Of a stretch of 64,000 bases of DNA, positions 38,192 through 47,114 are shown piece after piece. The translations under genes were made by a program, and so were the position numbers. This DNA comes from Parvularcula lutaonensis (GTDB lineage Bacteria > Pseudomonadota > Alphaproteobacteria > Caulobacterales > Parvularculaceae), in the NCBI RefSeq assembly GCF_014651915.1, contig NZ_BMXU01000002.1, positions 749,507 through 813,506 of the forward strand, in the 5' to 3' direction. Position 1 is the first letter of the stretch. Every line of letters begins with the position of its first letter. The notes beneath the pieces were generated by a model. It saw nothing but the letters and a program-made list of their open reading frames with translations, had not been told where the DNA came from and ran no database searches.

Positions 38192-40258
38192 TCACCGCAG
38201 GTAGTCCGGCGCAGTGCTGAGCTTTCGCCAAAGCCTCAGCGCGGCTCGCCCGCCCGGAATGCTGGGTGGTTGTAACTTTCCGCGTGCGAGTTCTTCGATG
38301 ACCATCTCGGGCGTCGCGGGCGTTCCCTTCCGGGGGCTGACATAAAAGGGGTAGTGCACCAGCGTCAGGTAGACGAGTTCTTCGAGGGTTCGCTGCCTGC
38401 CACGGCGTTCGGAGCGAAGCCGGTCTTGGGTCAGCCCCCATCCCGCGTAGAACGGCAAGCCGTAGGTCGAGACGTGCTTGCCGCGCAACAGCGCCTCGAA
38501 TCCCATGAGCGACGTCATTGTGTGCACCTCGTCAGCGATGCTGATCGCGGCTGATGGATTGGTCTCCGTCAGGACGAGATCGGCGAGGTCCTCCGCATGC
38601 GGGACGAACCCGGGCCGACCGGCAAGCTCGACATCCGGGTGGGGCTTGTAGACGAGAAACGCATCGGGACGCGCCTCCCGTACGGCCAGAAGGAGGTCCC
38701 GATTGGTCCTGACCTCGCCGGCCCCCCTCAGGATGGAGGCGTCGTTCTCGACCTGCCCGGGCACAAGGACCACGTTCCTGCCTCCCGGATCGAAGACAGG
38801 TGCGCTGTTCCCGACATTGTATTTGCTGACGCCTGTGTCACCGAGAAGCTTCGTGAGCTGACGGCCGCGGCGGAGCTGGTCTTCGGACAGCTCCGCTTCC
38901 TGAAGGGCACATTCGAGATCGCTGGGTTTGCTTGGGTCGAGATAGATTCCGCGGCTGTCGAAAATGAGTGAGCTCGGCCGGACCAGATCGGCCCCGAGGC
39001 CCACGGATCGCAGGAAGCCGTCCTCTGCGTAAAGGCAATCTTCACGCCTCCAGGCGCGCTCGGCCTCCTGATCCTTCAGGATCCGGGAAACCCAGACCGC
39101 TTTGCGATGGTCGGTATTCGGCTGCGGCGTCAGCGCCGGGTGCACAGAGAGCGGCTGTCCGACCGAGGCGACAAATGGCTCGATATGGCTGCGCTTCAGT
39201 TTCTGCACGCCATGCATGGCGATGCCGCCGCCGAAGGTGGTGGCATGACGCTGGGCTGCCGAGATGAAGCGGCAAAGCTCAAGCGCCGATCCCTGCCGCT
39301 CAACACCTGGCAGCCAGTAATGTCCGTAGGCGCCATAGACCGCGCGGCAGAGCTGGGCGAGGGAAGGCTTGGCCTTCCGCCTCTCGATGGCCTGGCGATC
39401 ATCCGTAAGTCCCCAGCCACCGAAAAACGGAACGCCGAAGCAAGTGACTTTCGCGCCACCGATCAGCGCTTCCAGACCTGCATTGCTCGAGACGACATAG
39501 ACGTGCTCCGTGTTCTGTACATAGCGAAGCCACGGCGCACGCTTCGGCAGGGCTGAGAGGCCATGTTTCTCCGCAAGCTGAGCGAGGTGACCCCGTCGCC
39601 CGCCGACACCGTCATAGGGGTGCAGTTTCACAGCCACCCGCCCGCCGGGGTGTTCATCAAGGGCGGCTTCCAGCATTCGTTCGAAGTCGTGCGCCTCGGC
39701 AAGGGCTCCGGGTATGGAGAGATCACCGGCGATCTGGTCAACCACGATGGCGTCGTAGTGATCGGTCGCTTCATTGGCCTGGGCAAGCGCTTCGGGGTCG
39801 AGGCTGTTGAACTTGCCGATTGCGTCCTGCCTGATCGCGGCAAGCAGGTCACGGTCTTCGTCCGTTTCAGGAGCATCTTGGCTAGCGGCGATCAGCTCTT
39901 CCACGAGGGAAGGGGCATGGGCGTCGTAGTAGATGCCGACCGGGTCAGCGATGAGGCCGAGAAGGCCGAACATTCTCTCGTCCGGTCCGAGGCGCGCGAT
40001 AAAGGCGTCTTCCAAGGCAAGGTAGGGAAGGCCGCGCTTGGCTGCGAGGTCCTTGCCGCTGCCCTTGAGACCCCATCCTGCCACGGCGTGCGCGCCGGCT
40101 ACACTGCCAAACCTGAATCGGACGCCGGGGCCGAGAAGCTGGCGAAGCCGCGCCCTGCGCCGCCAAACACCGGGCGCGACAATCCCGATCAGCAGCTCGT
40201 CATCAGGCGACAGTCCGTGGGCGGAGACGATCCGCTGCCGCCAAGCCTCCGCCATCAC
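38192..40258 (-). CDS. kpsC: Capsular polysaccharide Kdo-linker transferase KpsC
   Basis: KpsC extends the poly-Kdo linker on the phosphatidylglycerol acceptor of group 2 type capsules. The 688-residue protein is the usual two-module form: the N-terminal module has VAVKLHPYDGVGG, VSSNAGLEALIGG and FFGGWGLT. The C-terminal module repeats this with FLVYKPHPDVELAGR, TMTSLMGFEALLRG and FYAGWGLT. Last gene of the kpsMTEDC block, 6 bases after kpsD. The start context is weak (MMAEAWRQ). Confidence 0.92.
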   Translation of the reverse strand: MMAEAWRQRIVSAHGLSPDDELLIGIVAPGVWRRRARLRQLLGPGVRFRFGSVAGAHAVAGWGLKGSGKDLAAKRGLPYLALEDAFIARLGPDERMFGLLGLIADPVGIYYDAHAPSLVEELIAASQDAPETDEDRDLLAAIRQDAIGKFNSLDPEALAQANEATDHYDAIVVDQIAGDLSIPGALAEAHDFERMLEAALDEHPGGRVAVKLHPYDGVGGRRGHLAQLAEKHGLSALPKRAPWLRYVQNTEHVYVVSSNAGLEALIGGAKVTCFGVPFFGGWGLTDDRQAIERRKAKPSLAQLCRAVYGAYGHYWLPGVERQGSALELCRFISAAQRHATTFGGGIAMHGVQKLKRSHIEPFVASVGQPLSVHPALTPQPNTDHRKAVWVSRILKDQEAERAWRREDCLYAEDGFLRSVGLGADLVRPSSLIFDSRGIYLDPSKPSDLECALQEAELSEDQLRRGRQLTKLLGDTGVSKYNVGNSAPVFDPGGRNVVLVPGQVENDASILRGAGEVRTNRDLLLAVREARPDAFLVYKPHPDVELAGRPGFVPHAEDLADLVLTETNPSAAISIADEVHTMTSLMGFEALLRGKHVSTYGLPFYAGWGLTQDRLRSERRGRQRTLEELVYLTLVHYPFYVSPRKGTPATPEMVIEELARGKLQPPSIPGGRAALRLWRKLSTAPDYLR

Positions 40259-40264
40259 GCCGCC

Positions 40265-41896
40265 CTAGAGCCGCGCGACGGTAGCCGTCGACAGGGCGAG
40301 CTGGAAGATCACTTGGGTGACCTCGCTGGCCAGCAGGAGGCCCCGGTTACCCGTACGCGGAAGGACAAGGATCTGGTCGCCCGCTTCCGGGATGTAGCTG
40401 CCATTGACCTTGAGCGCTGCGCCCGAGCGCTTGCGAACCACGAAGTCGGACTTGTTGGCCTGCTGCTGGAAGCCGCCGGCGCGGTTGATGTAGTCGCGTA
40501 TCGAGTCCCGGTCGTCCTTGACGAAAGCACCCGGCGCGACGACTTCACCAGCGACGAGGACCACGTCGGTCTTGTCAGGGATCACGACGACATCGCCATC
40601 CTCGAGCGTCAAGTCAGCGAGCTGACCATCCTCGACCACGGTGATCGTCCCGACGGGCTCGGCGTTACGGGCCTGCTCGATGAAGCGTGCGATCGATTCG
40701 GCCTCGGCGCGCTGGACCTGTGCGCTCTCCGCGCTGAAACCCGGCGTGAAAGCAACGGCACGCTGGAGCCGGTCGAGGGCTTCGTTCAGCGCCTCCTTCT
40801 GGGACCGCGCCACGCTGACCCGGTTGACGTGGATAGACTGAAGGTCGGCCCGGCCCGGCTCCACCGGCGTGATGGCCAGGAGCTCCGAAAGCTTCGCATC
40901 CCTCGGCAGGACGTAGAGCGCCTGCGCATCCATCGAAGTCGATTGCACGGCCACGGCAATGGACTGACCGAAGGCATCGGCGCGGAACTCCGCACGATCG
41001 CCATCCTTGAGCTCGACGCGCGAGAAATCAGCAATGGTGAGGTATTCCGTAAACGGCCTTCCAGACCGCACGCCGGAGAGGACCACGTGGGTCACGTCCG
41101 GCTCGGGCCGCGCAATGTTGATGAGCCGCGCGCCTTCAAAGCCGATGGCGGGAAGCTCGTAGGCGAAGGGAGCGAGCACGTCTCCTGAAGCCTCGATCAG
41201 AGGGCCACGGCCAGTGACGAAAACCACGTCACCGCTGCGGAAGTCGACATCAGGCATCGTCCCCTGGAACAGGAAGTCATAGAGGTCGATCCGCGCGATC
41301 AGCATATCGCCGCGCATCACCCGGATGTCGCGGAAGCTGCCCCGTGTCGTGTTGATGCCACCTGCAGACTGCAGGTAATAAAGGACGTCGTCGGATGACC
41401 CGCCAAGATAACGGCCCGGCTTGTTGACATCGCCGGTGACGTAAACGCCGACGGCCCCTGGCACGACCAGGGTGGCGTAGACCCGGACATTGTCCGTGAA
41501 CGTCTTGCTGACAGCAGCTTCGATCACCGCCTGCAGCTCACCCGCCCGGCGCCCTTCGAGTTCAACCGGCCCGACCTCCGGGATGAACAGGATCCCGTTC
41601 TGGTCGATCTCTTCGACCACGTCCGTGTTGTAGGCACCGAAGGCCCGCACCGCGATGCGGTCACCTTTCTGCAGTTCGTAATTGGGTTCGGTCGCCATGC
41701 GGGTGCTGGCGGAACGGCCATTGAAGAGCTGCGAGCCGAAGACGGGGAGGGCACGTTCCCCCGACACATCGGCGAGCGCTTCCTGCACCCGCCTCTCAGC
41801 GGACGCTTCATCGGTGCCGATCTGGGCGGCCGACACACCAAGCAAGGCCCACATCCCGACGAGGAGGGCAAAGGCGACGCGCAGGCTAGCGGTCAT
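40265..41896 (-). CDS. kpsD: Polysaccharide export outer-membrane protein KpsD (Wza-like)
   Basis: A 543-residue secreted protein: signal peptide MTASLRVAFALLVGMWALLG (cleavage near SAA-Q). A poly_export domain follows (NYELQKGDRIAVRAFGAYNTD, ILFIPEVGPVELEGR). Several SLBB domains come next (GAVGVYVTGDVNKPGRYLGG, VVLVAGEVVAPGAFVKDD, SDFVVRKRSG). It forms the outer-membrane capsule channel with KpsE. The start overlaps the end of kpsE by 11 bases. Confidence 0.92.
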   Translation of the reverse strand: MTASLRVAFALLVGMWALLGVSAAQIGTDEASAERRVQEALADVSGERALPVFGSQLFNGRSASTRMATEPNYELQKGDRIAVRAFGAYNTDVVEEIDQNGILFIPEVGPVELEGRRAGELQAVIEAAVSKTFTDNVRVYATLVVPGAVGVYVTGDVNKPGRYLGGSSDDVLYYLQSAGGINTTRGSFRDIRVMRGDMLIARIDLYDFLFQGTMPDVDFRSGDVVFVTGRGPLIEASGDVLAPFAYELPAIGFEGARLINIARPEPDVTHVVLSGVRSGRPFTEYLTIADFSRVELKDGDRAEFRADAFGQSIAVAVQSTSMDAQALYVLPRDAKLSELLAITPVEPGRADLQSIHVNRVSVARSQKEALNEALDRLQRAVAFTPGFSAESAQVQRAEAESIARFIEQARNAEPVGTITVVEDGQLADLTLEDGDVVVIPDKTDVVLVAGEVVAPGAFVKDDRDSIRDYINRAGGFQQQANKSDFVVRKRSGAALKVNGSYIPEAGDQILVLPRTGNRGLLLASEVTQVIFQLALSTATVARL

Positions 41897-43061
41897 GGTC
41901 GTTGATCCCTGCAATGGTGTAGGCAACGATCCCATAGGCAATCACCGCCAGGATCATCGCCAGCATGAAGCTTGCGAAGCGCCTAGGTTCGGTCGATTCG
42001 GTCGGCATGACCGGGGCCACGATCGGAACGACGAAACGTTCGCGCTGGTCAGCCAGCTGCCGTGCGTTGTCGAGCGCCGTCAATGCCGCCGTGAGGCGGG
42101 TCTCCGCATACTCCCGCTGGATCACGAGTCCTTCATACTCCTGAAGGAGTTCTGCGAGGGTTCCATCCTCCGCATTGCTTGCCAAGGCCCGGCGCTGGTC
42201 GGCAGCCTGCCTTTCGAGGCTGGCGATCTGGGCCTTGATGACCTGGACCTGGGGCGCGTCCTCCCGCGTCACGGCAAGCTGGGAAGCCAGTTCCCCGCGC
42301 AGGCGCGTGATGTCGGCTTCGAGCCCGACAAGGGCACCGACCGTGGCGGCACCGCTGGCCGTCGGGTCCAGCTCGCCCGAGCGGTTGCGGAAGGCAGCGA
42401 GTTCCAGCCGGACATCGCGCACTTCGTCGCCTGCCTTCTCGACCTCCTCCCGCGCATCGGCGAGGGTCGCCTCCCGGACCCGGGCGGACAGGTCGTTGAC
42501 GTAATCCTCGCTGAACCGAACAATCGATCTGGCCACATCGAAGGCGGACTCCGGCGTGTAGGAGTGCACCTCGACCTTGAGGATGCTCGCCTCTCGGTCC
42601 AGCGAGACCTTCACCCGGTCGCGGTAGAAAGCGACGAAATCCTCGGTCGATGCCCGCGCAGAGATGCGGTTGAGCGGGTCGAGGCGGAACCGCGAATAAA
42701 GGCCCCGCAGGTCATGCTGCTCGTCAAGCAGCGCGAGCATCTGCGGCGAGTGGATATACTCCCGCACCGCGATGCTTTCCGAAATCCCGCCAGACCCCCC
42801 GGACGGAATGAAGGCCGACAGGACCGACGCCTGCTGGCCGCTGTCCTTCCCCCTGATCGAGAATTGGGTGGTCGAGACATACATCGGAGGATGCAGCAGG
42901 CCGAAATACACCCCGAAAACAACAGCCGCCACCGCCAGATAGGCGAGGAAGGGGCGGCGCTTCGCTTTATCAAGAAGCCGGGCGAACAGCCGGGAATGCC
43001 TGTCGCCCTCGTTGGCCATGGCGGGCTTGGGGTCGTGAAAATGTCCGTGCATCAGCACCAT
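41886..43061 (-). CDS. kpsE: Capsule export inner-membrane protein KpsE
   Basis: A 391-residue polysaccharide co-polymerase/MPA-type protein linking transporter and outer-membrane channel. It has an N-terminal helix (FLAYLAVAAVVFGVYFGLL), a periplasmic part (YVSTTQFSIRGKDSG, then SPQMLALLDEQHDL), a long coiled coil (about 185-320) and a C-terminal helix (FASFMLAMILAVIAYGIVAY). Size close to E. coli KpsE (382). ATG 43061 is used; a second in-frame ATG lies 9 bases downstream. Confidence 0.9.
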   Translation of the reverse strand: MVLMHGHFHDPKPAMANEGDRHSRLFARLLDKAKRRPFLAYLAVAAVVFGVYFGLLHPPMYVSTTQFSIRGKDSGQQASVLSAFIPSGGSGGISESIAVREYIHSPQMLALLDEQHDLRGLYSRFRLDPLNRISARASTEDFVAFYRDRVKVSLDREASILKVEVHSYTPESAFDVARSIVRFSEDYVNDLSARVREATLADAREEVEKAGDEVRDVRLELAAFRNRSGELDPTASGAATVGALVGLEADITRLRGELASQLAVTREDAPQVQVIKAQIASLERQAADQRRALASNAEDGTLAELLQEYEGLVIQREYAETRLTAALTALDNARQLADQRERFVVPIVAPVMPTESTEPRRFASFMLAMILAVIAYGIVAYTIAGINDHDR

Positions 43062-43071
43062 GCTTCCAAGC

Positions 43072-43764
43072 TTATTGTGGCCGCTCCCAGACCCCCTCTG
43101 TGAGAGCGCGCTGATAAGCTTTGATCGATTTGTGCACCTTGGTTGAGATCACTGGTCGATCTTCAACGCCTAGTACAATGACCTTATTGCAGAGTCGGTC
43201 AATTTCATGAAGGCCGTGATTGACCAAGACGAAGGCACGGTTCTCGCTCAGCGTCTCCAGAGCATCATTGCATTTTTTTCTGAAAGCGGCGTCCCCAACC
43301 GCAGTGACCTCATCGATCAGGAGGCAGTCGAATTCGATCGCCATCGAGAGAGCGAACCCAAGCCTCGCTTTCATGCCCGAGGAGTATGATTTGACCGGTT
43401 CCTCGAGATAAGTCCCGAGTTCAGAGAATTCACGCACGAAGTCGACCACGCCGTCGACATCCGCACCATAGACCCGCGCGCAGAACTTCGTGTTCGCACG
43501 GCCCGACATTCCCGGCTGGAGGTGGCCATTGAATCCAACCGGCCAAGAAACCGTCATACTCCGTTCGACAGTCCCTGAGTCGGGAGTTTCCGAGCCGCCG
43601 ATCATCCGGAGCAAAGTCGACTTCCCGGCTCCATTCCTCCCAAGGATTCCGAGCCGGTCATCGGGTGTTATTTCCAGACTGACCTCTTTAAGGACTGGGT
43701 TCCATCCAGCCTTGGTCTTGTAGGTCTTGGAAACGTTCTGAACACGAATATATTTTTTATCCAA
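43072..43764 (-). CDS. kpsT: Capsule ABC transporter ATP-binding protein KpsT
   Basis: A 230-residue nucleotide-binding subunit. Walker A GRNGAGKS (42-49), signature KSYSSGMKARLGFALSM, Walker B CLLIDEVTAVGD and an H-loop (LVNHGLHEI) are present. Energises export of the lipid-linked capsule. Overlaps the 3' end of kpsM by 8 bases, so both subunits are translated together. Confidence 0.94.
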   Translation of the reverse strand: MDKKYIRVQNVSKTYKTKAGWNPVLKEVSLEITPDDRLGILGRNGAGKSTLLRMIGGSETPDSGTVERSMTVSWPVGFNGHLQPGMSGRANTKFCARVYGADVDGVVDFVREFSELGTYLEEPVKSYSSGMKARLGFALSMAIEFDCLLIDEVTAVGDAAFRKKCNDALETLSENRAFVLVNHGLHEIDRLCNKVIVLGVEDRPVISTKVHKSIKAYQRALTEGVWERPQ

Positions 43765-44539
43765 TCCGAATGCCTCTCCTAGTTCGCCGCTCGAGGAAGA
43801 GGCCGATCATGAGGATCGGAAGGCCCACCGTGTACGGATAGGCTATATCAAGAACCGGCGATTGATAAGTTTCGAACCAGCCCTGCCTCATACCTTCGAT
43901 GGAATGGAGTATCGGATTCCACTTCACGTAGTCGTAGGTCCATGACGGTAACGCCGAAGTTGTGAACAGCACACCTGATATGAAAAACCCAAGACGATTG
44001 ATGGGGTTGATGAAGTTCATCGCGACCGGAAAGTATGTCATGATCGCACAAACCAGGACCCCTACGGAGAGTCCGACAAAGCCGGCACTGAAAAAGCTCA
44101 GCGCGGTGAGCAGAGGATCGTCGGGGAGTGATGCCTCCTCAACCATCATGGCCAGCACTCCTCCGACGCAAAGGAACAGCGCTGTCGTCAGGACCTCCAG
44201 CAGGCCACGCGAAGCTATGACGTCAAGCCGGGTGACGTTTTGGTGCATCAGCAGCGCTTTGTTGGCTGCTTCGCTGTTTGCGATCATCGACACCATCGAC
44301 TGGTAAAAGCCGAAGGTAAACCAGCCCGTAACGAGGAACGCGAGCAAGGGGATTTCCGTCTCGCGTTGGCGGATCAACGCGAAGACAAAGTACAGCGTAA
44401 GGATCGATATGATCGGCGTAAGGATGGCCCACAGATAACCTGCGCGCGACTCGGCGTAGCGAGCGGATATCTCACGCAGAATGAGCGCATGGATAACCCG
44501 AAGGGACGTTGCACACCGGCTTGAGAAACTACCGGTCAT
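43757..44539 (-). CDS. kpsM: Capsule ABC transporter permease KpsM
   Basis: A 260-residue ABC-2 type permease with six helices. The N-terminal amphipathic segment (VIHALILREISARYAESRAGYLWA) is the KpsM signature, followed by IISILTLYFVFALI, FFSAGFVGLSVGVLVCAIMT and FFISGVLFTTSALPSW. The pore-side MRQGWFETYQSP and the end LFLERRTRRGIRIG fit. It overlaps the upstream lipoprotein gene by 11 bases. Confidence 0.93.
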   Translation of the reverse strand: MTGSFSSRCATSLRVIHALILREISARYAESRAGYLWAILTPIISILTLYFVFALIRQRETEIPLLAFLVTGWFTFGFYQSMVSMIANSEAANKALLMHQNVTRLDVIASRGLLEVLTTALFLCVGGVLAMMVEEASLPDDPLLTALSFFSAGFVGLSVGVLVCAIMTYFPVAMNFINPINRLGFFISGVLFTTSALPSWTYDYVKWNPILHSIEGMRQGWFETYQSPVLDIAYPYTVGLPILMIGLFLERRTRRGIRIG

Positions 44540-44789
44540 TCAAGGACGATTCCTCCAGGTCCCTGAAGCGTTGCCAGCCATTCGGCGATTTGCACCAGAC
44601 CTGCGCACCTTCAGACGACAAAACACGACCACAGGGGACACCTAGCGCTGAGTTCCACGTCAGAGTGACGGTCTTCTCTGGGGTAAAAGGCTCTCCGACC
44701 GATTCCGCAATGATCGAATTCCCTTGCGAGGGCCCTCCCGCACACGCGGATACGAAAAGCATGAGAAGCGGTAAACATCGAAGCGACAA
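44529..44789 (-). CDS. Small lipoprotein leading the kps operon
   Basis: An 86-residue protein whose signal MSLRCLPLLMLFVSAC carries a lipobox FVSAC, then CAGGPSQGNSIIAES. The body (TVTLTWNSALGVPCGRVLS, AQVWCKSPNGW) has two further cysteines that could form a disulfide. The start is TTG at 44789 with GGGGAAA upstream; the next ATG (44762) would leave too little signal. No family recognised. Its last 11 bases overlap kpsM, so it is co-expressed with capsule export. Confidence 0.65.
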   Translation of the reverse strand: MSLRCLPLLMLFVSACAGGPSQGNSIIAESVGEPFTPEKTVTLTWNSALGVPCGRVLSSEGAQVWCKSPNGWQRFRDLEESSLNDR

Positions 44790-45030
44790 CGCTTTTCCCC
44801 ATAACGGACAGGCTGGAGGATAATCGCCTCCGGAGCCATCAACGTGGAATCCCTATTCTGGACCAAGGGGCTTCGCGTCGCAATATTCGGAACCCATGTT
44901 GCGAAAATATCAGCCGATCAGGCTTCGCAGAACCTGATACGCTGTCGAGGCTGGACATGCCTTGATGGCTATGTCGACTGCTCCTAGGGCTACGGCCGTG
45001 ATCCACGACGTGAATTGAGAGAGTTGGGAT

Positions 45031-47112
45031 ATGGGCAAAGTGAAGGGCGCCGATGGTGGGGCAGGCCTGACGGTGCATCTTGACAGTGTAGATGCCAAAG
45101 AAATCGTAGGGTGGTGCGACTTCGCTGAGGTGTCGCCCCAGGAGGTTCGTTTCTCGATCCTGTTGGGACAGAATCGGATTCCGGTCATCAGCAGGCTCTT
45201 CGAACGAGCGGATCTTCGGTCGGCAGAAGGGGGAAACGGGCGACGCCTCGGCGTAGAGATTGATCTCAACAACATAACGAACCGGCGCGCAATCCTCGGG
45301 TGCGTCAACGGGGGCACGGTCGAATCGCCTTTGTCTGTGACCTTGATCGCCGAGTGGCAAGCCTCTCAGGCCACAAGCCGGTCGATTGAACTCTCGCGCG
45401 ATGAGTTCCTGCAAACGGCCGGGTTTCTTCCCGACCGGTCAGGCCAGTGGACAGATCCAAACGATTTCGAAGTTTTTCTTCCGTCCGGGGACCGACCGCA
45501 CGAGCGGACGGAGCACGAAATTGAAGACCTGAAGACTATCGCGTTCTACCTTCCTCAATTCTACCCGCTGGCTGTGAACGACCGCGTTTGGGGACAGGGG
45601 TTCACCGAATGGACAAACGTTGTCGAGGCAAAGCCCAACTATCCTGGCCATGGCATGCCGCTAAAGCCAGCAGATCTGGGCTTCTATGACGCTAGACTTT
45701 CTGCAACGAGAAAGCGCCAGGCAGATCTGGCGAAGCTCTTCAACATCGACGCCTTTTGTTACTATTACTACTGGTTCTCCGGTCAAAGGGTGATGACCGA
45801 GGTCATCGACGATCTGTTGCGCGTCGGCGGAGATGACTTTCCGTATTGTCTGTGTTGGGCAAACGAGACTTGGTCGAGGCGATGGGATGGGTCCGAGCAA
45901 GAAGTCATCCTGAAGCAGGAGCACGATCCCGATGAAGACATCAAGCTGATCGATGAGTTGATCCCTCATTTCCGCAGTCCGAATTATCTAAAAGATCGTG
46001 GACGTCCTATTCTCTTGGTCTATCGCGTTGAGATCATGCGTGATCCCCAGCGTGTTGTTGCTGCCTGGCGGGATGCTGCCCGGCGCGCCGGTTTCCCCGA
46101 CCTCTACATCTGCGCGGTTGCCAGCTTTGGCTTTGACGATCCACTTTCCTTCGGCTTCGATGCCTTGGTCGAGTTTCCTCCGCACTCGGCGACGGCAGAA
46201 TCGATTGATCCGAAGAAACTCGATGCGAATCCGGAATTCGAGGGCCAGATCTATAGCTACAAGTCCTACGTGGATAATTACTCCAAGCGCCCGGATTACG
46301 ATGCTCCCTGCCATCCGGGGATCATGCCCCGCTGGGACAATACAGCCCGGAAAGGCACTGCATCCCATATCTTCCATGGTGCAACCCCTGAGGAATTCGA
46401 GCGACTGTCCCAGATCGCTATCGGGCGCGCACTGAAGCGGCCTGAGCAGCCACCGCTGTTGTTCATCAACTCTTGGAATGAATGGGCAGAAGGAGCGAAT
46501 CTCGAGCCTGACCGAGACTCGGGGAAGTCTTATCTGGAGGCCTACCGTCGCGCGTGGGTTAGCCATACCGCTGATCCTGACCCGACCGACGAAAACAGGC
46601 GGTTGCGAGTGGAAAACTCCGTTCTCGGGAAGATGGTCGAACAGAATTTCAGCATCGCGGCTCAGCCCGTAACCAACCTTGAGCCTGCTATCCTGGCCTC
46701 TGCAGACAGCCAAGCCGACGAGCTGCGTGCTTCGGTCGATTTCCTGAACGGTTCGCGAGGTTTCGTGAACACGATTGCTCGCACGTTACACCGCTGTCGT
46801 ATCAGTGGCTGGGCTTCTCCTCCGCGCCAGTCAGAAACTGGTGAGCCAATCGCAACTTATCTTCGCCTGACCGATCAGATTTCAGGCGAAGCATTTTATG
46901 CGCTCGTTGATCAGCACACGTTCCGCGAAGATGTTGTTGCTTTCCTTGGATGGGATGGGTCGACGTCGCGGCAGATGGGCTACGAAGCTGTCCTCGATCT
47001 GACCGAGGTCCCGCCTGGTTATTATGATGTCAGCCTGCTTCAGTTCGATGAGAAAGATGGCACGATTGTTTCGTGGACCAGCGGGACGGTCGGACGTCTT
47101 TACCGGGGTTGA
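45031..47112 (+). CDS. WbsX-like (GH99-fold) glycan protein with flanking accessory domains
   Basis: A 693-residue protein of the WbsX/GT-WbsX_like group, found in O-antigen and capsule loci. The core (about 175-510) contains IAFYLPQFYPLAVND, WGQGFTEWTNVVEAKP, FCYYYYWFSG, DDFPYCLCWANETWSRRWDG and LLFINSWNEWAEGANLEP, typical of this GH99-like fold. An N-terminal beta domain (VDAKEIVGWCDFAEVSPQE, then ADLRSAEGGNGRRLGVEIDL) and a C-terminal domain (CRISGWASPP, then GYEAVLDLTEVPPG) look related to each other. It is divergent from the kps operon. Whether it transfers or cleaves glycan is unknown. Confidence 0.82.
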   Translation: MGKVKGADGGAGLTVHLDSVDAKEIVGWCDFAEVSPQEVRFSILLGQNRIPVISRLFERADLRSAEGGNGRRLGVEIDLNNITNRRAILGCVNGGTVESPLSVTLIAEWQASQATSRSIELSRDEFLQTAGFLPDRSGQWTDPNDFEVFLPSGDRPHERTEHEIEDLKTIAFYLPQFYPLAVNDRVWGQGFTEWTNVVEAKPNYPGHGMPLKPADLGFYDARLSATRKRQADLAKLFNIDAFCYYYYWFSGQRVMTEVIDDLLRVGGDDFPYCLCWANETWSRRWDGSEQEVILKQEHDPDEDIKLIDELIPHFRSPNYLKDRGRPILLVYRVEIMRDPQRVVAAWRDAARRAGFPDLYICAVASFGFDDPLSFGFDALVEFPPHSATAESIDPKKLDANPEFEGQIYSYKSYVDNYSKRPDYDAPCHPGIMPRWDNTARKGTASHIFHGATPEEFERLSQIAIGRALKRPEQPPLLFINSWNEWAEGANLEPDRDSGKSYLEAYRRAWVSHTADPDPTDENRRLRVENSVLGKMVEQNFSIAAQPVTNLEPAILASADSQADELRASVDFLNGSRGFVNTIARTLHRCRISGWASPPRQSETGEPIATYLRLTDQISGEAFYALVDQHTFREDVVAFLGWDGSTSRQMGYEAVLDLTEVPPGYYDVSLLQFDEKDGTIVSWTSGTVGRLYRG

Positions 47113-47114
47113 AG

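Noticed and set aside
39563-41188. 541-residue open frame on the plus strand
   Set aside because: Antisense to kpsC and kpsD, which have full family motifs.
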